This document shows positions 1 to 9,571 of a stretch of 64,000 nt of DNA, one piece after another. The DNA is taken from NCBI GenBank assembly GCA_015069095.1, contig SVJH01000006.1:1-64000 (forward strand), in the 5' to 3' direction. Under the pieces are notes generated by a model, which saw only the letters and a program-made list of their open reading frames with translations, made no database searches and was not told where the DNA came from. The position numbers and the translations under genes are program-made. How positions within the stretch are numbered: the stretch's first letter is position 1; the number at the start of each line of letters is the position of its first letter. The stretch comes from Oscillospiraceae bacterium (GTDB taxonomy: Bacteria; Bacillota; Clostridia; UMGS1810).

Positions 1-5
1 GAGGA

Positions 6-835
6 ATGTTAGAAAAAAAACCAGAAAATAAACCAGAAAATAAACCAGAAAATAAAAAGAGTATAGACGTTAGAAAAGATATAAAAAACATAAAAACAGA
101 TACTATAAAAATAGAAACAGAAAAGAATAGAAAAAAACCTCAAAAAAAATCTTTATGGGTAACAATTCTCATGCTACTTGTGATATCGCTTACAATATGT
201 GTTGGCGTACTGTTTTTTGATAGCAGAAAGTATTATTTTATAAGTATTCTTATTATTTGTGAAACGGTTATGATGTTTTCTATGAGGTATGAGTCAAAAA
301 AACCAAAAGCAAGAGATGTTGTACTTGTAAGTGTTTTATGTGCGATTGCAATTAGTGGCAGAATGGCATTTTTTGCGATTCCTGAGTTTAAACCTACAAC
401 AGCACTTATTATCATTAGCGCAGTGTGTTTCGGCAAGGAAACCGGATTTTTAGTCGGTGCTGTTACAGGCTTTGTTTCAAATTTTTTCTTCGGACAAGGT
501 CCTTGGACTCCGTGGCAAATGTTTGCATTTGGTATTATTGGTTTTATATCGGGAATAGTTTTTGAAAAAGGATTTATTAAAAAAAGCAGATTTTTACTTT
601 GCGCATTTGGATTTTTTTCATCTTTTGTCATTTATGGTGGCATTATGAATCCTGCATCAGTTATTATGGTGCAAAATAAAATTACTTGGCAGATGATACT
701 AACTTCTTTAGTTGCAGGGATACCATTCGATTTAATTCATGCATTTCAACTGCATTTTTCCTTTGGTTTCTTTCAGGTGTTATGATAGAAAAATTTGAAA
801 GAATTAGAGTTAAATATGGTATTATGACTACATAA
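6..835 (+). CDS. ECF transporter S component, frameshifted near the 3' end
   Basis: Integral membrane substrate-binding (S) subunit of an energy-coupling-factor importer, probably for a vitamin or cobamide; the substrate is not readable from sequence. A charged N-terminal stretch with PENK repeats (residues 5-50) precedes two membrane segments (about 50-70 and 75-93). The S-component core starts near residue 102 with the family-like stretches SGRMAFFAIPEFKP and GPWTPWQM. The open frame stops at 785 with a poor end after PFDLIHA. From about 743 the next frame continues as ISTAFFLWFLSGVMIEKFER and on to KYG, the usual family ending, stopping at 833-835. One missing base in 741-747 explains this, so it is a pseudogene or an assembly error. 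The ATG at 6 has a GAGG only 1-2 bases away, so the true start may lie outside the window. Confidence 0.8.
21..56 (+). repeat. 12-bp tandem repeat, three units, coding PENK
   Basis: Three perfect head-to-tail copies of ccagaaaataaa at 21-32, 33-44 and 45-56. They encode PENK repeats in the N-terminal tail of the ECF S component, and the length is likely to vary by replication slippage. Confidence 0.85.
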
Positions 836-863
836 AAAAGCTGACCTTTAAGGTCAGCTTTTT
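835..863. terminator. bidirectional terminator between convergent genes
   Basis: Near-perfect inverted repeat with arms AAAAAGCTGACCTT and AAGGTCAGCTTTTT, giving a U-tract on both strands. It overlaps the TAA of the ECF gene frame (833-835) and the TGA of the minus-strand isomerase (854-856). Confidence 0.85.
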
Positions 864-1729
864 ATTTGATTTATCAAATGTTTTCCTGTCTCTGCAAGAT
901 GATTAAGTGTTGACTGATAAAGTGCGACAGGTCTTGAAGAAGTAAAAACATATGACGTTTCGTATGTAAAATCGCCATCATATTGGATTTCTTTTAAGGC
1001 TTTTGTTACTTTATCCCATCTAACAATGCCATAATATGGAATAGTGTGAGAATCGTTAATTCCGTCAACATCGTGAACATGAAGTGCTTTTAGTCTGTCT
1101 TTTCCAAGCATTTTTATAAAATTATATAAATCTTCAGTAACAAGTTCAGCATGTCCGATATCAAGACAAGCAACAAAATGCTTACTGTTTAAAGTGTCAA
1201 TGTATTTTATAAATTCTTCCGGCTTTGAACAGGTAGAATGTGTGATTTTTTTGCCGATATTCTGCCACATATTTTCAATAGCAATTTTAACATCATATTC
1301 TTCGGCATATGGTTTTAATCTGTTGTAAAATTCCATATTCATTTCAAAAAGTTTTTCCGGTACTTCTTCTTCGTCATATTTAAGATGCTGACAAGGATGA
1401 ACAACTATGCATTTTGCACCGAGATATGATGCATTTTTTATAGAAATCACAATTTCATTAAAGATTTCTTCTGTTCGTTTTTCTTCGCTTACACTCGATG
1501 GATAAGGTGCGTGTGCTTGATTAAATACAAGACCTTTATCTTCTGCAATTTTTCTAAATTCTGTAAAAGTTTTTTTGTGCCAATCATCAGTAAATTCAGT
1601 TGAAACATATTTTCGGTCAACATTAAAAGAAAAATCAAGTGCATCAAAACCCGCATTCTTTGCCATATTTATAACATCTGTGTATTCACAGGTTTTCATT
1701 AAAGTGCCGATGGTAGTAGATAGTAACAT
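854..1729 (-). CDS. sugar phosphate isomerase/epimerase (AP endonuclease 2-like TIM barrel)
   Basis: 291-residue protein of the xylose-isomerase-like TIM-barrel family, which includes sugar isomerases, epimerases and endonuclease IV relatives. The expected metal-ligand pattern along the barrel is visible: CIVVHPCQH, IAIENM, CLDIGHAEL, LHVHDVDG and a terminal FTYETSY. The exact substrate cannot be assigned. The start is well supported by AAAGGAG upstream of ATG at 1729. It lies 34 bp after the protease gene on the same strand and is probably the last gene of the smc-ftsY-protease transcript. Its stop codon is inside the terminator hairpin. A soluble cytoplasmic enzyme of sugar or inositol metabolism is the best guess. 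Confidence 0.85.
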   Translation of the reverse strand: MLLSTTIGTLMKTCEYTDVINMAKNAGFDALDFSFNVDRKYVSTEFTDDWHKKTFTEFRKIAEDKGLVFNQAHAPYPSSVSEEKRTEEIFNEIVISIKNASYLGAKCIVVHPCQHLKYDEEEVPEKLFEMNMEFYNRLKPYAEEYDVKIAIENMWQNIGKKITHSTCSKPEEFIKYIDTLNSKHFVACLDIGHAELVTEDLYNFIKMLGKDRLKALHVHDVDGINDSHTIPYYGIVRWDKVTKALKEIQYDGDFTYETSYVFTSSRPVALYQSTLNHLAETGKHLINQIKS

Positions 1730-1763
1730 TTTATTTCTCCTTTTAACATTATAAATTATTGGC

Positions 1764-3668
1764 TTAATTTTCAGATTTATCTTCTAAATTCTTAGACATT
1801 ATAAGTCTTGATTTAGGTTGTGCTTCTTTAGGTTGCTCAACAACAGTTGTATTTGTGTCTTCTGTACTATTTATATTATTAGACTTGTTAAATGTCGAGC
1901 GTAAACTATTTGAAACAGAAGAAATATTAGTGCTTTGCTTTTCGATATTTTCTTGTATATTAGGTGTAACTGGCATATGTTTCATTGTGTTTTCGATGTT
2001 TTCTGCATTGCTGATACTATTTTGAGAAACAGCCTTTTCAGTTGTTTTTACAGAAATACTTGATGTTACAGGTTTATCATATGTCGGTGGAGTTGATGTT
2101 TTTATTGAGTATGCTTTTGTATATTCTGATTCTGGTAATATTTCAGGTTCGGTTGTACTACTATATGATATATCTTTTGCTGGGATTGATTTTTTCTTTT
2201 TTCGAGATTTAGTAATAATTATTACAAGTGTTATTGTCAAAATAATTGCAACTGCGACACAAACGATAATTATAATAGTTGTTGTCGAAAGAAATGGTTT
2301 TTCTTCTTTTTCGTTTGAATTTTCATTTTTCTTTTCTTCCTCTTTTTCTATTTTCGGTGCTTCTTCGTCAGGTGCATTTTTGGCAGTTTTTATTAGTTCT
2401 TCTATAAAAGGAGTATCGTTTCTTATTTCTTTTACTCTTTCAAAACACTCAACAGCAGTTTTTCCGTATCCGTCTTGTAAACACTGTAGTCCAAGTAAGA
2501 ATGTTTTTGATGCTTCGCCTTGCTCTACATTGTATTCGTCTGCCAAAACTGAAACGTATTCTGCAGAAATCATATAAGCATATCTGTTATCTGCTGCTAA
2601 AGAATATGTATTTAAACCTTCGATTTCAAGATGAGTATCAACAGAAGGTCCACCACTGTTACCGCCTGAAATAGTTGATGAAATTTCAATTGATTTATAA
2701 TCTGAATTTGCAAGAGATACTATTCTTTGTATTTGACCGGATGTAACTGTTACGCTAAGTACAGATTGCATACTGTTTGCAAGTTCCTGAAAAAGTTTGT
2801 CAGAAGCAACTGGATATCCGGCTGAAACTATTTTACTGTTTAATTCAGGATAAGTTTCTGATAGTTTTAAAGCAACAAGGTTTTCTTCGTCAATTTTTAA
2901 AATAGCAGTGTCCTGAGTTAAACCGTCTACGCCTTCTTGTGTACCTTCTGATTTAACTTTTGCTTTATATTTGTTTGCTTTGTCATAATGTGTATTTCCG
3001 TCTGCAGCAGGAAAGCAAACTTCTATTTTTGTTTCTTCGTCAACATATTTTGCATTATTTATTATCTTTTCATACAATAAATCGTAGAGTTCATAAGTTT
3101 CTAAGGGAATGCCTCTTGAAGAGAACTCCTGATTTAAAGATTCTGAATTATTATGGATAACATCAATAAGATAATCATATTTGAACATTTCTTTGTCATC
3201 TTCGCTAAGTTGGATAACGTGGGCATTTGTAGCAATATAACCCTGGTCATCAATAACAACACCACTGCCAACCGCCTGAAGAGGCGATAGACTTATTTTG
3301 TTGGTATTAAGTTCGCATATGTATTTTTCAGGATTTTCACGCACGTAGTTGTTAAGATATTCAGTTATTTCATCATCAGTATATTGATCGGAACTGTCTA
3401 AAAGTAACTTTTCGTAGTCTTCGTCGTATTTATCGTCGTCAAAAGTATATCTGATGTATTCAAGTGATGCGCTATAAGTTAAAACAATTTTTGGAACAGC
3501 GGTTTTTAAAGCATATCCAATTATTTCATCCTTATACTCATAGTCCTCTTGAAGTTCATAGATTTCATAAAGTTTCTCGTCGTTATCTGCTGTTGCAATA
3601 TACAATTGAGAAAGTAATAAAGTGGATATACAAATAAATATTACAAGATTTTTTAAAAGTTTTTTCAT
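1764..3668 (-). CDS. membrane-anchored trypsin-like serine protease with long C-terminal tail
   Basis: 634 residues. A signal peptide (about 1-27, ending ATA) is followed by a chymotrypsin/HtrA-type protease domain. The catalytic triad is readable: His150 in YIATNAHV, Asp253 in LTQDTAIL and Ser338 in SGGNSGGP. A short helical, TPR-like stretch follows (about 388-430), then an acidic Lys/Glu linker and one strongly hydrophobic segment (about 464-486) ending in KSRKKKK. The last ~148 residues are low-complexity and rich in Ser, Thr and Asn. There is no PDZ domain, unlike DegP/HtrA. Predicted topology is protease outside and tail inside. It starts 21 bp after ftsY and is probably cotranscribed with smc-ftsY. 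Substrate unknown. Confidence 0.85.
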   Translation of the reverse strand: MKKLLKNLVIFICISTLLLSQLYIATADNDEKLYEIYELQEDYEYKDEIIGYALKTAVPKIVLTYSASLEYIRYTFDDDKYDEDYEKLLLDSSDQYTDDEITEYLNNYVRENPEKYICELNTNKISLSPLQAVGSGVVIDDQGYIATNAHVIQLSEDDKEMFKYDYLIDVIHNNSESLNQEFSSRGIPLETYELYDLLYEKIINNAKYVDEETKIEVCFPAADGNTHYDKANKYKAKVKSEGTQEGVDGLTQDTAILKIDEENLVALKLSETYPELNSKIVSAGYPVASDKLFQELANSMQSVLSVTVTSGQIQRIVSLANSDYKSIEISSTISGGNSGGPSVDTHLEIEGLNTYSLAADNRYAYMISAEYVSVLADEYNVEQGEASKTFLLGLQCLQDGYGKTAVECFERVKEIRNDTPFIEELIKTAKNAPDEEAPKIEKEEEKKNENSNEKEEKPFLSTTTIIIIVCVAVAIILTITLVIIITKSRKKKKSIPAKDISYSSTTEPEILPESEYTKAYSIKTSTPPTYDKPVTSSISVKTTEKAVSQNSISNAENIENTMKHMPVTPNIQENIEKQSTNISSVSNSLRSTFNKSNNINSTEDTNTTVVEQPKEAQPKSRLIMSKNLEDKSEN

Positions 3669-3688
3669 AATAAATTCTCCTGATTGTA

Positions 3689-4624
3689 TTATTCTTCTAC
3701 AACTTGTTCGTCATCCAAAAGGGCAGATGCAAAATCGTTTGCATCAAAGTTTTGTAAATCGCCAATCTGCTCTCCAACGCCAATGAGTTTTACAGGTATT
3801 TTTTGTTCATGACCGATTGCAATAACAATTCCACCTTTTGCAGTGCCATCAAGTTTTGTAAGAACAATACCTGTTATGTCTGCGGCCTCAGCAAATTGCT
3901 TTGCCTGCATAATTGCATTTTGACCTGTAGTAGCATCTAAAACAAGAAGAATTTCTTTGGAAGAGTTTGGAAGCTCCTTGTCAATAATTTTGTATATTTT
4001 TTTAAGTTCGTCCATAAGATTTTTCTTGTTGTGAAGTCTTCCTGCGGTGTCAAAAATTAAAACATCTGATCCTCGTGCCTTTGCTGCATTTATAGTATCA
4101 AAAATAACTGCACCAGGGTCTGCGCCTTCCTGATGTGATATTATATCTACATCAACTCTTTGAGCCCAAACTTTAAGTTGGTCAATTGCCGCAGCTCTGA
4201 ATGTATCTCCCGCGCCAAGAATTACTTTTTTTCCTTGTTCTTTAAGATTTGCCGCAATTTTTCCAATGGAAGTAGTTTTTCCAACGCCGTTTACACCAAT
4301 TACCATAATAACTGCAGGTTTACCTTCTATAACAAGTTCGTTTGAATTTTCGGTAAGGATTCCTTTTATAATATCTTTGAGGACATCTTTTACTTCACTT
4401 GTTTCTGTAAGTTTTAATTCTTTAACTTTATTTCTTAATTCTTCAATAATGTACATTGATGTTTCTACACCAACATCTGCCATAATTAGTGCTTCTTCAA
4501 GTTCTTCATAAAAATCTTCGTCAATTTTTTTGAAAATTTTAAGTACATTATCAATTTTTTCACTAAAAGAGTTTCTTGTTTTTTCAAGACCTTTTTTTAG
4601 TTTTTCTTTCAATGATTTAAACAT
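3689..4624 (-). CDS. ftsY: signal recognition particle receptor FtsY
   Basis: SRP receptor GTPase that docks ribosome-SRP complexes at the membrane and hands them to SecYEG. An N-terminal helical N domain is followed by the SRP GTPase G domain with GVNGVGKTTS (P-loop), DTFRAAA, DTAGR and LTKLDGTAKGG. About 311 residues, so it lacks the long acidic A domain of E. coli FtsY, as is common in Firmicutes. I chose ATG at 4624 (MFKSLKEK) because GGAGG sits six bases upstream. The first seven codons of the longer frame have no ribosome-binding site. The start overlaps the smc stop by 8 bp, which suggests translational coupling. Confidence 0.96.
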   Translation of the reverse strand: MFKSLKEKLKKGLEKTRNSFSEKIDNVLKIFKKIDEDFYEELEEALIMADVGVETSMYIIEELRNKVKELKLTETSEVKDVLKDIIKGILTENSNELVIEGKPAVIMVIGVNGVGKTTSIGKIAANLKEQGKKVILGAGDTFRAAAIDQLKVWAQRVDVDIISHQEGADPGAVIFDTINAAKARGSDVLIFDTAGRLHNKKNLMDELKKIYKIIDKELPNSSKEILLVLDATTGQNAIMQAKQFAEAADITGIVLTKLDGTAKGGIVIAIGHEQKIPVKLIGVGEQIGDLQNFDANDFASALLDDEQVVEE

Positions 4625-7600
4625 CGTATTCCTCCAAGTCGTCAAAGTTAAGTTTTAAAAGTTTTGAAACACCTTTTTCTTGCATTGTAACACCATACAT
4701 AATGTCAGCAGCTTCCATTGTACCACGTCTGTGAGTAACAATTAAAAATTGTGTATTCTTACTGTATTTTTTAGCATAATCTGCAAATTTATACACGTTT
4801 ACTTCGTCAAGTGCTGCTTCTACTTCATCAAGTAAGCAGAACGGAGTAGGGGCTGTTTTAAGAACTGCAAATAAAAGTGCAATAGCTGAAAATGCTCTTT
4901 CTCCACCTGATAAAAGTGTAAGATTCTGAAGTTTTTTGCCCGGAGGCTGAACTTCGATTTCAATTCCGCTTTCTAAAATGTTTGAGTCATCCGAAAAATA
5001 AAGTTTAGCAATACCGCCTCCAAAAAGTTCGCGGAATACGTTGTTGAATTCAACTTTGATAAGATCAAAACTTGCAATAAATTTTTCTTTCATTATCGAT
5101 TGCATTTTTGTTATTATATCAGTTAAATTTGCTTTGGCTTTATTTAAATCGGCTTCCTGATTTGACAAAAATTCATGTCTTTCTTTTACAATTTTGTACT
5201 CTTCAATCGCATCAACATTAACGTTGCCAAGTTCTTTTATCTGTCGTTTTAATGAGTTTGCCTCTTTTATAGCATCAGATAAATTACCAATGTCTTTTTG
5301 GTAAACAGTTGCATCGGTGTATGTGATTTCATAATCTTCCCAAAGCTTGTTTATTACACTTTCGGTATCTGCTTCAGCTTTTGCAACTTTGTTTTCACAT
5401 CTTGTAACTTCTTGTCCGAGAACAAAAACAACATCTTGTTTTTCTTTTGCTGAAATTTGAATTCTTTTAATTTCATCAAGTGTATTTGTATATTGCATTT
5501 GTAAGTCTTTTTCTTGTTTTTCAAGGTTATCAAAAACATCTTTAGAGTTTTTCATATTAGATTGAAGTTCTAAAATCTGAGAAGAAAGCAGTTCGTTCTG
5601 TGTACTAAACTCATCTAAATCATTATTTTTTGATTTAATATCGCCTTCAATTTCTGCTTTTAAGTTCAAAAGAGATTCAAGTTGTGTTTTTATATGTTCG
5701 ATATCTTTTAAAGTATCATTAAGGCTTATTTTTGCATTTGTTATTTCTTCTTCAGTTTTTGACTCTTTTACAAGTTCCTCTTCATAAGATTGCTCAAGAG
5801 AGTTAAGAATACTTCTGATGTTTAAAATGTTTTCTTCGTTTTCTTTAATCTGGTTATTATAATCATTTTTTTGAGTTTTAATATCATCAATTTCTTTGTT
5901 AATATTTCCAATTTCATTGTTGAGAAGAAGGATAGTATCTTTGCATTCTTTAATTTTTGTAAGAATAAGTGTTTTTTGTGAGTTAAGTCTTACATCCTCA
6001 TGCTGACACATAGCGATGCTCGAATCAATTTTTTCTTTTTTATCAGCAATAAGTCTTATTGATTCAATATTTTTTTCTATTTTATCATCAATTTTATCAA
6101 TTTCTTTTTGAAGATTTGTAATTTCAACTTTAAGTTCTTCAATTTCTTTAGAACGGCTGATAAGACCAAAGTGTTTATCAATACTTCCGCCAGTTAAAGT
6201 TCCGCCTGCATTAAGGATTTGTCCGTCAAGAGTAACAATTCTGAATTTATAGCCGTATTTTTTTGAAATCTTTATGGCGTTATCAATATTATCTACGACA
6301 ACTGTTTTACCAAGAAGAAATTCAAATATATTTTTGTATTCACTTTTGTACGAAATTAGATTATGTGCAAGGTCAATATAACCTGATTCATTTTTCGGTA
6401 CGTTTGTTAAAACAGAAGATGATATCGATGTAAGTGGCATAAAAGTAGCACGGCCGGAATTTGAAGTTTTTAGCATTTCAATACATTTTTTTGCACAGTT
6501 TTCATCTTTTACCACAATGTTTTGAAGTGCTCTTCCAAGTGCAGTTTCAACTGCTACAACGTATTTTGAATCAACTTCTAAAAGCTTTGATACAACACCA
6601 CATATTCCGTTGATAGATTTATTTGCCAAAATGACTTTTACGCTTTTTGTATATCCTTCAAACGAACGCTCCAAATCTTCAAGAGCTTTTCTTCTTGAAA
6701 GTTTTTGATTGAATTTAGAAGCAACATCATTTTGTTGTTTTTTTAGATTATCGTTTTCTTCTGTAATTTTAAAATAATCTTTTTTTATCTTTTCAAGTTC
6801 ATCTTTTTCTTTTTGGCAAATCTTGGTATTTGACGAAATCTTTTCCTCAATTGTTCCAAGTTCTATTTCATTTTCCTTAATAATTGTTTCTTTTTGGTTA
6901 ATTTCATCCTTAACTGCATTATCACGGTTTGTAAAGTTGCCTGAAATAACATCTAAGCTTGAAAGACTTGCTTTAAGCGACGAATTTTTGTTTAAAAATT
7001 CAATAATTTCACCTTTTTTGGATTCAATGTCATCAAACAGTTTAGAATTTTCGGCTTTTATTTCATCACTTTTTTTAATAAGCATTTCTATATTCTTTTC
7101 TTTGTCTTTTACGTCGTTGTTTCTATTGTTGAATTCAAAAGTAAGAATATTTCCGTTGTTTTCATTTTCTACAAGTTTTTTATTAAGTTGTTCAATTTCG
7201 TAGGATAGTCTTTCTTTATTTAAATTATTGTTTGCAATATCATTTTTGCAAAGTTCAATTTTATTTAAAGTACTTCCTTCATCTTTTTCAAGACTAAAGC
7301 GTTGTTCTTTAACTTTGTTTATTTCGTCATTGAGACGAATGCTTTCATTTTGCGAATTTTCAAGTTTTAATTCTATTTCTTTTTGTTCATTTTTAGATGT
7401 TTCAAGTTGGTTTAAAGATATTTTAAGTGCTTCTTCGGATTCTTTTGATATCTTTCTGTACTTATCAATATTTTGCATAGCAATATTAACCTCGAGTACT
7501 TTTAAAACTTCCCTGAGGTCTAAATATTTTCTTGCTTTTTTACTTTGAATTTCAAGCGGGCCTACCTGTGATGAAAGTTCTGTAAGGATATCTCTTATTC

Positions 7601-8168
7601 TTGTGAGGTTATCCTCTGTTTTTAGAAGTTCTTTTTCAGCTTCGTTTTTTCTGAATTTGAATTTACTTATCCCAGCTGCTTCTTCAAAAATATGACGCCT
7701 GTCTTCAGATTTATTAGATAATATCTGGTCAATTTTACCTTGTCCTACAACAGAATAACCTTCACGTCCTATACCAGTATCCATAAAAAGTTCATGAATA
7801 TCTTTAAGACGGCAAGGTGACTTGTTTATTAAATATTCGCTTTCGCCACTTCTGTGGACTCTTCTTGTAACAACAACTTCATCAAAATCAATGTTCAAAG
7901 ATTTATCTTTGTTGTCAAGGATAATCGATACTTCAGCAAAACCCATAGGTTTTCTCTGCGTGGTACCAGAGAATATAACATCTTCCATTTTGCTGCCTCG
8001 AAGTGTTTTGGCACTTTGTTCACCCATAACCCAGCGTATAGCATCAGAAACGTTACTTTTTCCGCTTCCGTTAGGACCTACTATTGCAGTAATACCATGT
8101 CCGAATTCAAGATCAATTTTATCAGCAAAGGATTTAAATCCTTGCATTTTTATCCCTTTTAAGTACAA
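4617..8168 (-). CDS. smc: chromosome segregation protein SMC
   Basis: Condensin ATPase that organises and segregates the chromosome with ScpA and ScpB. The N-terminal Walker A GPNGSGKSN is followed by a long coiled coil, a hinge (around GICGVVSKLLEV and SGRATFMPL), a second coiled coil, then the ABC signature LSGGERAFSAIAL and Walker B CLLDEVEAALDE. I take TTG at 8168 as start: it gives the canonical MYLKGIKMQGFKSFADK beginning, has AAAGGA upstream, and yields 1183 residues, the normal size. The upstream in-frame ATG at 8237 lies inside the promoter. First gene of smc-ftsY-protease-isomerase. Confidence 0.96.
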   Translation of the reverse strand: MYLKGIKMQGFKSFADKIDLEFGHGITAIVGPNGSGKSNVSDAIRWVMGEQSAKTLRGSKMEDVIFSGTTQRKPMGFAEVSIILDNKDKSLNIDFDEVVVTRRVHRSGESEYLINKSPCRLKDIHELFMDTGIGREGYSVVGQGKIDQILSNKSEDRRHIFEEAAGISKFKFRKNEAEKELLKTEDNLTRIRDILTELSSQVGPLEIQSKKARKYLDLREVLKVLEVNIAMQNIDKYRKISKESEEALKISLNQLETSKNEQKEIELKLENSQNESIRLNDEINKVKEQRFSLEKDEGSTLNKIELCKNDIANNNLNKERLSYEIEQLNKKLVENENNGNILTFEFNNRNNDVKDKEKNIEMLIKKSDEIKAENSKLFDDIESKKGEIIEFLNKNSSLKASLSSLDVISGNFTNRDNAVKDEINQKETIIKENEIELGTIEEKISSNTKICQKEKDELEKIKKDYFKITEENDNLKKQQNDVASKFNQKLSRRKALEDLERSFEGYTKSVKVILANKSINGICGVVSKLLEVDSKYVVAVETALGRALQNIVVKDENCAKKCIEMLKTSNSGRATFMPLTSISSSVLTNVPKNESGYIDLAHNLISYKSEYKNIFEFLLGKTVVVDNIDNAIKISKKYGYKFRIVTLDGQILNAGGTLTGGSIDKHFGLISRSKEIEELKVEITNLQKEIDKIDDKIEKNIESIRLIADKKEKIDSSIAMCQHEDVRLNSQKTLILTKIKECKDTILLLNNEIGNINKEIDDIKTQKNDYNNQIKENEENILNIRSILNSLEQSYEEELVKESKTEEEITNAKISLNDTLKDIEHIKTQLESLLNLKAEIEGDIKSKNNDLDEFSTQNELLSSQILELQSNMKNSKDVFDNLEKQEKDLQMQYTNTLDEIKRIQISAKEKQDVVFVLGQEVTRCENKVAKAEADTESVINKLWEDYEITYTDATVYQKDIGNLSDAIKEANSLKRQIKELGNVNVDAIEEYKIVKERHEFLSNQEADLNKAKANLTDIITKMQSIMKEKFIASFDLIKVEFNNVFRELFGGGIAKLYFSDDSNILESGIEIEVQPPGKKLQNLTLLSGGERAFSAIALLFAVLKTAPTPFCLLDEVEAALDEVNVYKFADYAKKYSKNTQFLIVTHRRGTMEAADIMYGVTMQEKGVSKLLKLNFDDLEEYDV

Positions 8169-8208
8169 ATTAAAACATCCTTTTACATAAATATATATAC
8201 CAAGTAGT

Positions 8209-8237
8209 ATTATAACATAATAATACAAATTTTTCAA
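8209..8237 (-). promoter_or_regulatory. sigma-A promoter for smc operon
   Basis: Minus strand: TTGAAA (-35), 17-nt spacer ending in TGT (extended -10) and TATAAT (-10). It is about 40 bp upstream of the TTG start of smc. Confidence 0.75.
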
Positions 8238-8252
8238 TAATAAAAATTGTTC

Positions 8253-8281
8253 TTGATTTTACTAATTTTATGAGATATACT
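8253..8281 (+). promoter_or_regulatory. sigma-A promoter for DUF486 gene
   Basis: TTGATT, 17-nt spacer, TATACT. The predicted transcript start near 8288 is downstream of the first possible ATG (8270) and so supports the later start at 8312. It lies next to, and diverges from, the smc promoter. Confidence 0.65.
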
Positions 8282-8311
8282 CGTATTATAAAACAAATGG
8301 GGGATGATTTT

Positions 8312-8650
8312 TTGCTAAAAATGTTAACACCGATAGGATTACTTATAATCTCTAACGTTTTTATGACATTTGCTTGGTATGGGCACCTTAATCATAAAAG
8401 CACTTCGCTTTGGGTGGTTATTTTCTTAAGTTGGGGATTGGCTTTTTTTGAATACATATTTCAGGTTCCTGCAAACAGACTTGGTAATGAATTTTTCAGT
8501 GCAGGACAACTTAAAGTTATTCAGGAAGTTATATCGCTAACTGTTTTTAGTATCTTTTCGGTATTGTATCTTAAAGAAAACTTTACTATGAATCATTTAT
8601 ATGCATTTTTATGCATACTTGGTGCAGTATTTTTTATGTTCAAAAAATGA
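8312..8650 (+). CDS. DMT-family small membrane protein (DUF486)
   Basis: About 112 residues with four predicted membrane segments. It matches the DUF486 family, a half-size relative of drug/metabolite transporters, through YGHLN and the conserved FEYIFQVPANRLG stretch, then KVIQEVISL and a hydrophobic C-terminus. Function unknown; proteins of this size in the superfamily usually work as dimers. TTG at 8312 is preferred over ATG 8321 because GGGGG lies eight bases upstream of it. Followed by a metallophosphoesterase gene 15 bp downstream, so the two are probably cotranscribed. Confidence 0.8.
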   Translation: MLKMLTPIGLLIISNVFMTFAWYGHLNHKSTSLWVVIFLSWGLAFFEYIFQVPANRLGNEFFSAGQLKVIQEVISLTVFSIFSVLYLKENFTMNHLYAFLCILGAVFFMFKK

Positions 8651-8665
8651 TAGGAGATGTAAAAC

Positions 8666-9568
8666 ATGGAAAACTTATTTCCTAAAAGCTGGGAAAAATA
8701 TGTTGATGAAGTAAAAGATTTAGTTAAAAATAAATTCGCTTTTGCAATACAGACAGATACACATGTTGACTTTGATAATTCATCGGGAAAAAACTGGTCT
8801 GATATTGACGTTGGACACAACGTAAGAATTTTTGCCGAAAAAACAGGTCTTGATTTTTTTGCTAATCTTGGCGATATGATTGAAGGTTATCCTCGTGATA
8901 CTACAGAAGATATGAAAAAAGATATGAAAGAACTTGTAAGAAGATACACAGAAGGTGCAAAATGCCCTGTGCTTACTGCAATTGGAAATCACGACAATAA
9001 TCATATGTGGGCTGAAAAAAACGCCGGAGATGAAATTCCGTATAATGAAATTTTGGAAAATATAATACATCCTATAAAAAACACATCTGATAAATTTGTT
9101 TTTTCAGGCAATGTTGCGTATTATTACATAGATTTTGACAAAGTAAGAGTAATTGTTTTAAACACACAGGATATGGATGATACAACAAGTGAATTTATTA
9201 TCCGTGAAAAACAGATTGAGTGGTTTAAAACAGAAGCGCTTAACACAGATAAAGCTGTTATTGTAATGTGTCATGTACCGCTTTTAGATGAACTTACTCA
9301 AAATAAAGTTAAAAATAGCGAAAAAATACTTGATGCCTTATACGAATTCAAAAATAGCGGAAAAACTGTTATAGGTGGATTTTACGGCCATAATCATGAA
9401 CAAAAACATATTGTTGAAAATGGAATTTTGCATGTTGGATTTGAAAAACTTGGAACAAGGGCAGAAGTTGTTATTGTAGATATAGAAAACAAAAAAATAA
9501 TAACAAAAGCAATTGGCGATGTTGAAAAATACGACGCAACAATAGTAGACAGAGAATTTGAATTTTAA
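8666..9568 (+). CDS. metallophosphoesterase (calcineurin-like)
   Basis: 300 residues with the full set of calcineurin-like phosphoesterase motifs in order: QTDTHVD, NLGDMIEG, GNHDNNH, VMCHVP and GFYGHNHEQ. These residues bind a two-metal centre and hydrolyse phosphoesters. No signal peptide is visible, so it is probably cytoplasmic; the substrate could be a nucleotide or sugar phosphodiester and cannot be told from sequence. GGAG lies upstream of the ATG at suitable spacing. Ends at a bidirectional terminator facing the glycyl-radical activase gene. Confidence 0.88.
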   Translation: MENLFPKSWEKYVDEVKDLVKNKFAFAIQTDTHVDFDNSSGKNWSDIDVGHNVRIFAEKTGLDFFANLGDMIEGYPRDTTEDMKKDMKELVRRYTEGAKCPVLTAIGNHDNNHMWAEKNAGDEIPYNEILENIIHPIKNTSDKFVFSGNVAYYYIDFDKVRVIVLNTQDMDDTTSEFIIREKQIEWFKTEALNTDKAVIVMCHVPLLDELTQNKVKNSEKILDALYEFKNSGKTVIGGFYGHNHEQKHIVENGILHVGFEKLGTRAEVVIVDIENKKIITKAIGDVEKYDATIVDREFEF

Positions 9569-9571
9569 AAC

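Noticed and set aside
21-56. CRISPR-like repeat at the window start
   Set aside because: Units are 12 bp, directly adjacent and in frame within a coding region; there are no spacers. No CRISPR array was seen elsewhere.
1764-3668. Classical HtrA/DegP annotation for the trypsin-like protease
   Set aside because: There is no PDZ domain, and the signal peptide plus late membrane anchor give the opposite order to HtrA.
8168-8237. Longer SMC start at 8237
   Set aside because: This stretch contains the -10 and -35 elements of the smc promoter, and the TTG at 8168 has a ribosome-binding site and the standard SMC N-terminus.
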